Positions 63,713-64,000 of a DNA stretch of 64,000 bases are shown here, one piece after another (positions within the stretch are counted from its first letter, which is position 1; the number at the start of each line of letters is the position of its first letter). Origin of the DNA: Pantoea rwandensis (GTDB taxonomy: Bacteria; Pseudomonadota; Gammaproteobacteria; Enterobacterales; Enterobacteriaceae); contig NZ_MLFR01000017.1 in assembly GCF_002095475.1 (NCBI RefSeq), positions 1 through 64,000 on the forward strand. Direction: 5' to 3'. The notes beneath the pieces are model-generated. The model saw only the letters and a program-made list of their open reading frames with translations, had not been told where the DNA came from and did no database searches. Both the position numbers and the translations under genes were made by a program.

Positions 63713-64000
63713 ATGGCAAGCCCGATTCCAGCCCAATTTGTACCGCAAAACATTCTGCTGATTAAGCTGCGTCATCACGGCGATATGCTGCTGACCACGC
63801 CCGCAATCAATGCGTTACGTCAGCGTTATCCTCACGCCAACATTGACGTCCTGCTGTATAAAGAGACGCGGCCAATGCTGGAAGCCCATCCTGCCATTCG
63901 TCAGTTGCACATCATCGATCGCAACTGGAAAAAAGAGGGTGGATGGCAGAAGTTTCGTCACGAAATGGCCCTGCTCTCTGCAGTGCGCGCTTGCCATTAT
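63713..64000 (+). CDS. waaQ: LPS heptosyltransferase III WaaQ (N-terminal part)
   Basis: Only the first 96 codons are inside the window. NILLIKLRHHGDMLLTTPAI, then IDVLLYKETRPML and IIDRNWKKEGGWQKFRHE, match the start of E. coli WaaQ, which adds the branching third heptose. ATG 63713 was chosen because ten residues then lead into the first strand. It is co-oriented with waaH. No stop occurs before the window end. Confidence 0.93.
   Translation, partial: MASPIPAQFVPQNILLIKLRHHGDMLLTTPAINALRQRYPHANIDVLLYKETRPMLEAHPAIRQLHIIDRNWKKEGGWQKFRHEMALLSAVRACHY

Overview
The window is a stretch of chromosomal backbone from a gamma-proteobacterium of the order Enterobacterales. It is most likely an Erwiniaceae member (Pantoea/Erwinia-like). 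Nearly every protein can be aligned from memory, almost end to end, with an Escherichia coli K-12 protein. The gene order differs from E. coli at telling places: argG sits inside the arg operon, cpxA is followed by trmL, menA and gpmM are missing from their usual slots, and emrD lies between glpX and fpr. The genus is an inference from recalled gene order and has not been tested. About 59 protein genes are supported. I see no tRNA, prophage, insertion sequence, CRISPR array or defence system. The left edge carries tandem promoters of an rRNA operon that runs out of the window.

Layout. 1-7.0 kb: rrn P1/P2 promoters (minus strand), murI and btuB with a cobalamin riboswitch, trmA, yijD-fabR, sthA. 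7.0-16.9 kb: oxyR, a candidate OxyR-controlled small RNA, the argCBGH operon divergent from argE, ppc. 16.9-22.7 kb: a 30-bp tandem repeat array framed by two palindromes, metF, metBL and metJ with MetJ operators. 22.7-30.7 kb: rpmE, priA, cytR, ftsN, heat-shock hslVU, rraA, zapB. 30.7-45.5 kb: glpFKX, emrD, fpr, yiiQ, tpiA, cdh, sbp, pfkA, fieF, cpxP and cpxRA. 45.5-51.6 kb: trmL, cysE, gpsA, secB, grxC, yibN, envC and the yibQ-type deacetylase. 51.7-64 kb: lipopolysaccharide core genes (five GT9 heptosyltransferase-family genes, a WaaZ-like gene, hldD, a GT4 transferase, a core-type deacetylase, WaaH) interrupted by kbl-tdh. The last gene, waaQ, is cut by the window end.

How the genes work together. 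Arginine synthesis (argB, C, E, G, H) is gathered around one divergent ArgR-type operator. Methionine genes share arrays of 8-bp MetJ boxes. glpFKX, tpiA and pfkA cover glycerol uptake and the triose/fructose phosphate steps. The Cpx genes and the FtsN, ZapB and EnvC proteins monitor or build the envelope and septum. The right-hand 12 kb assembles the inner lipopolysaccharide core. There the genes sit singly or in short runs on alternating strands, and two genes next to waaC look visibly richer in A+T, which suggests mosaic evolution.

I found no wholly new system. The observations most worth checking are the candidate OxyS-like RNA ending exactly at the argH stop codon, the REP-like tandem array between ppc and metF, and the mosaic core cluster with a deacetylase/glycosyltransferase pair.
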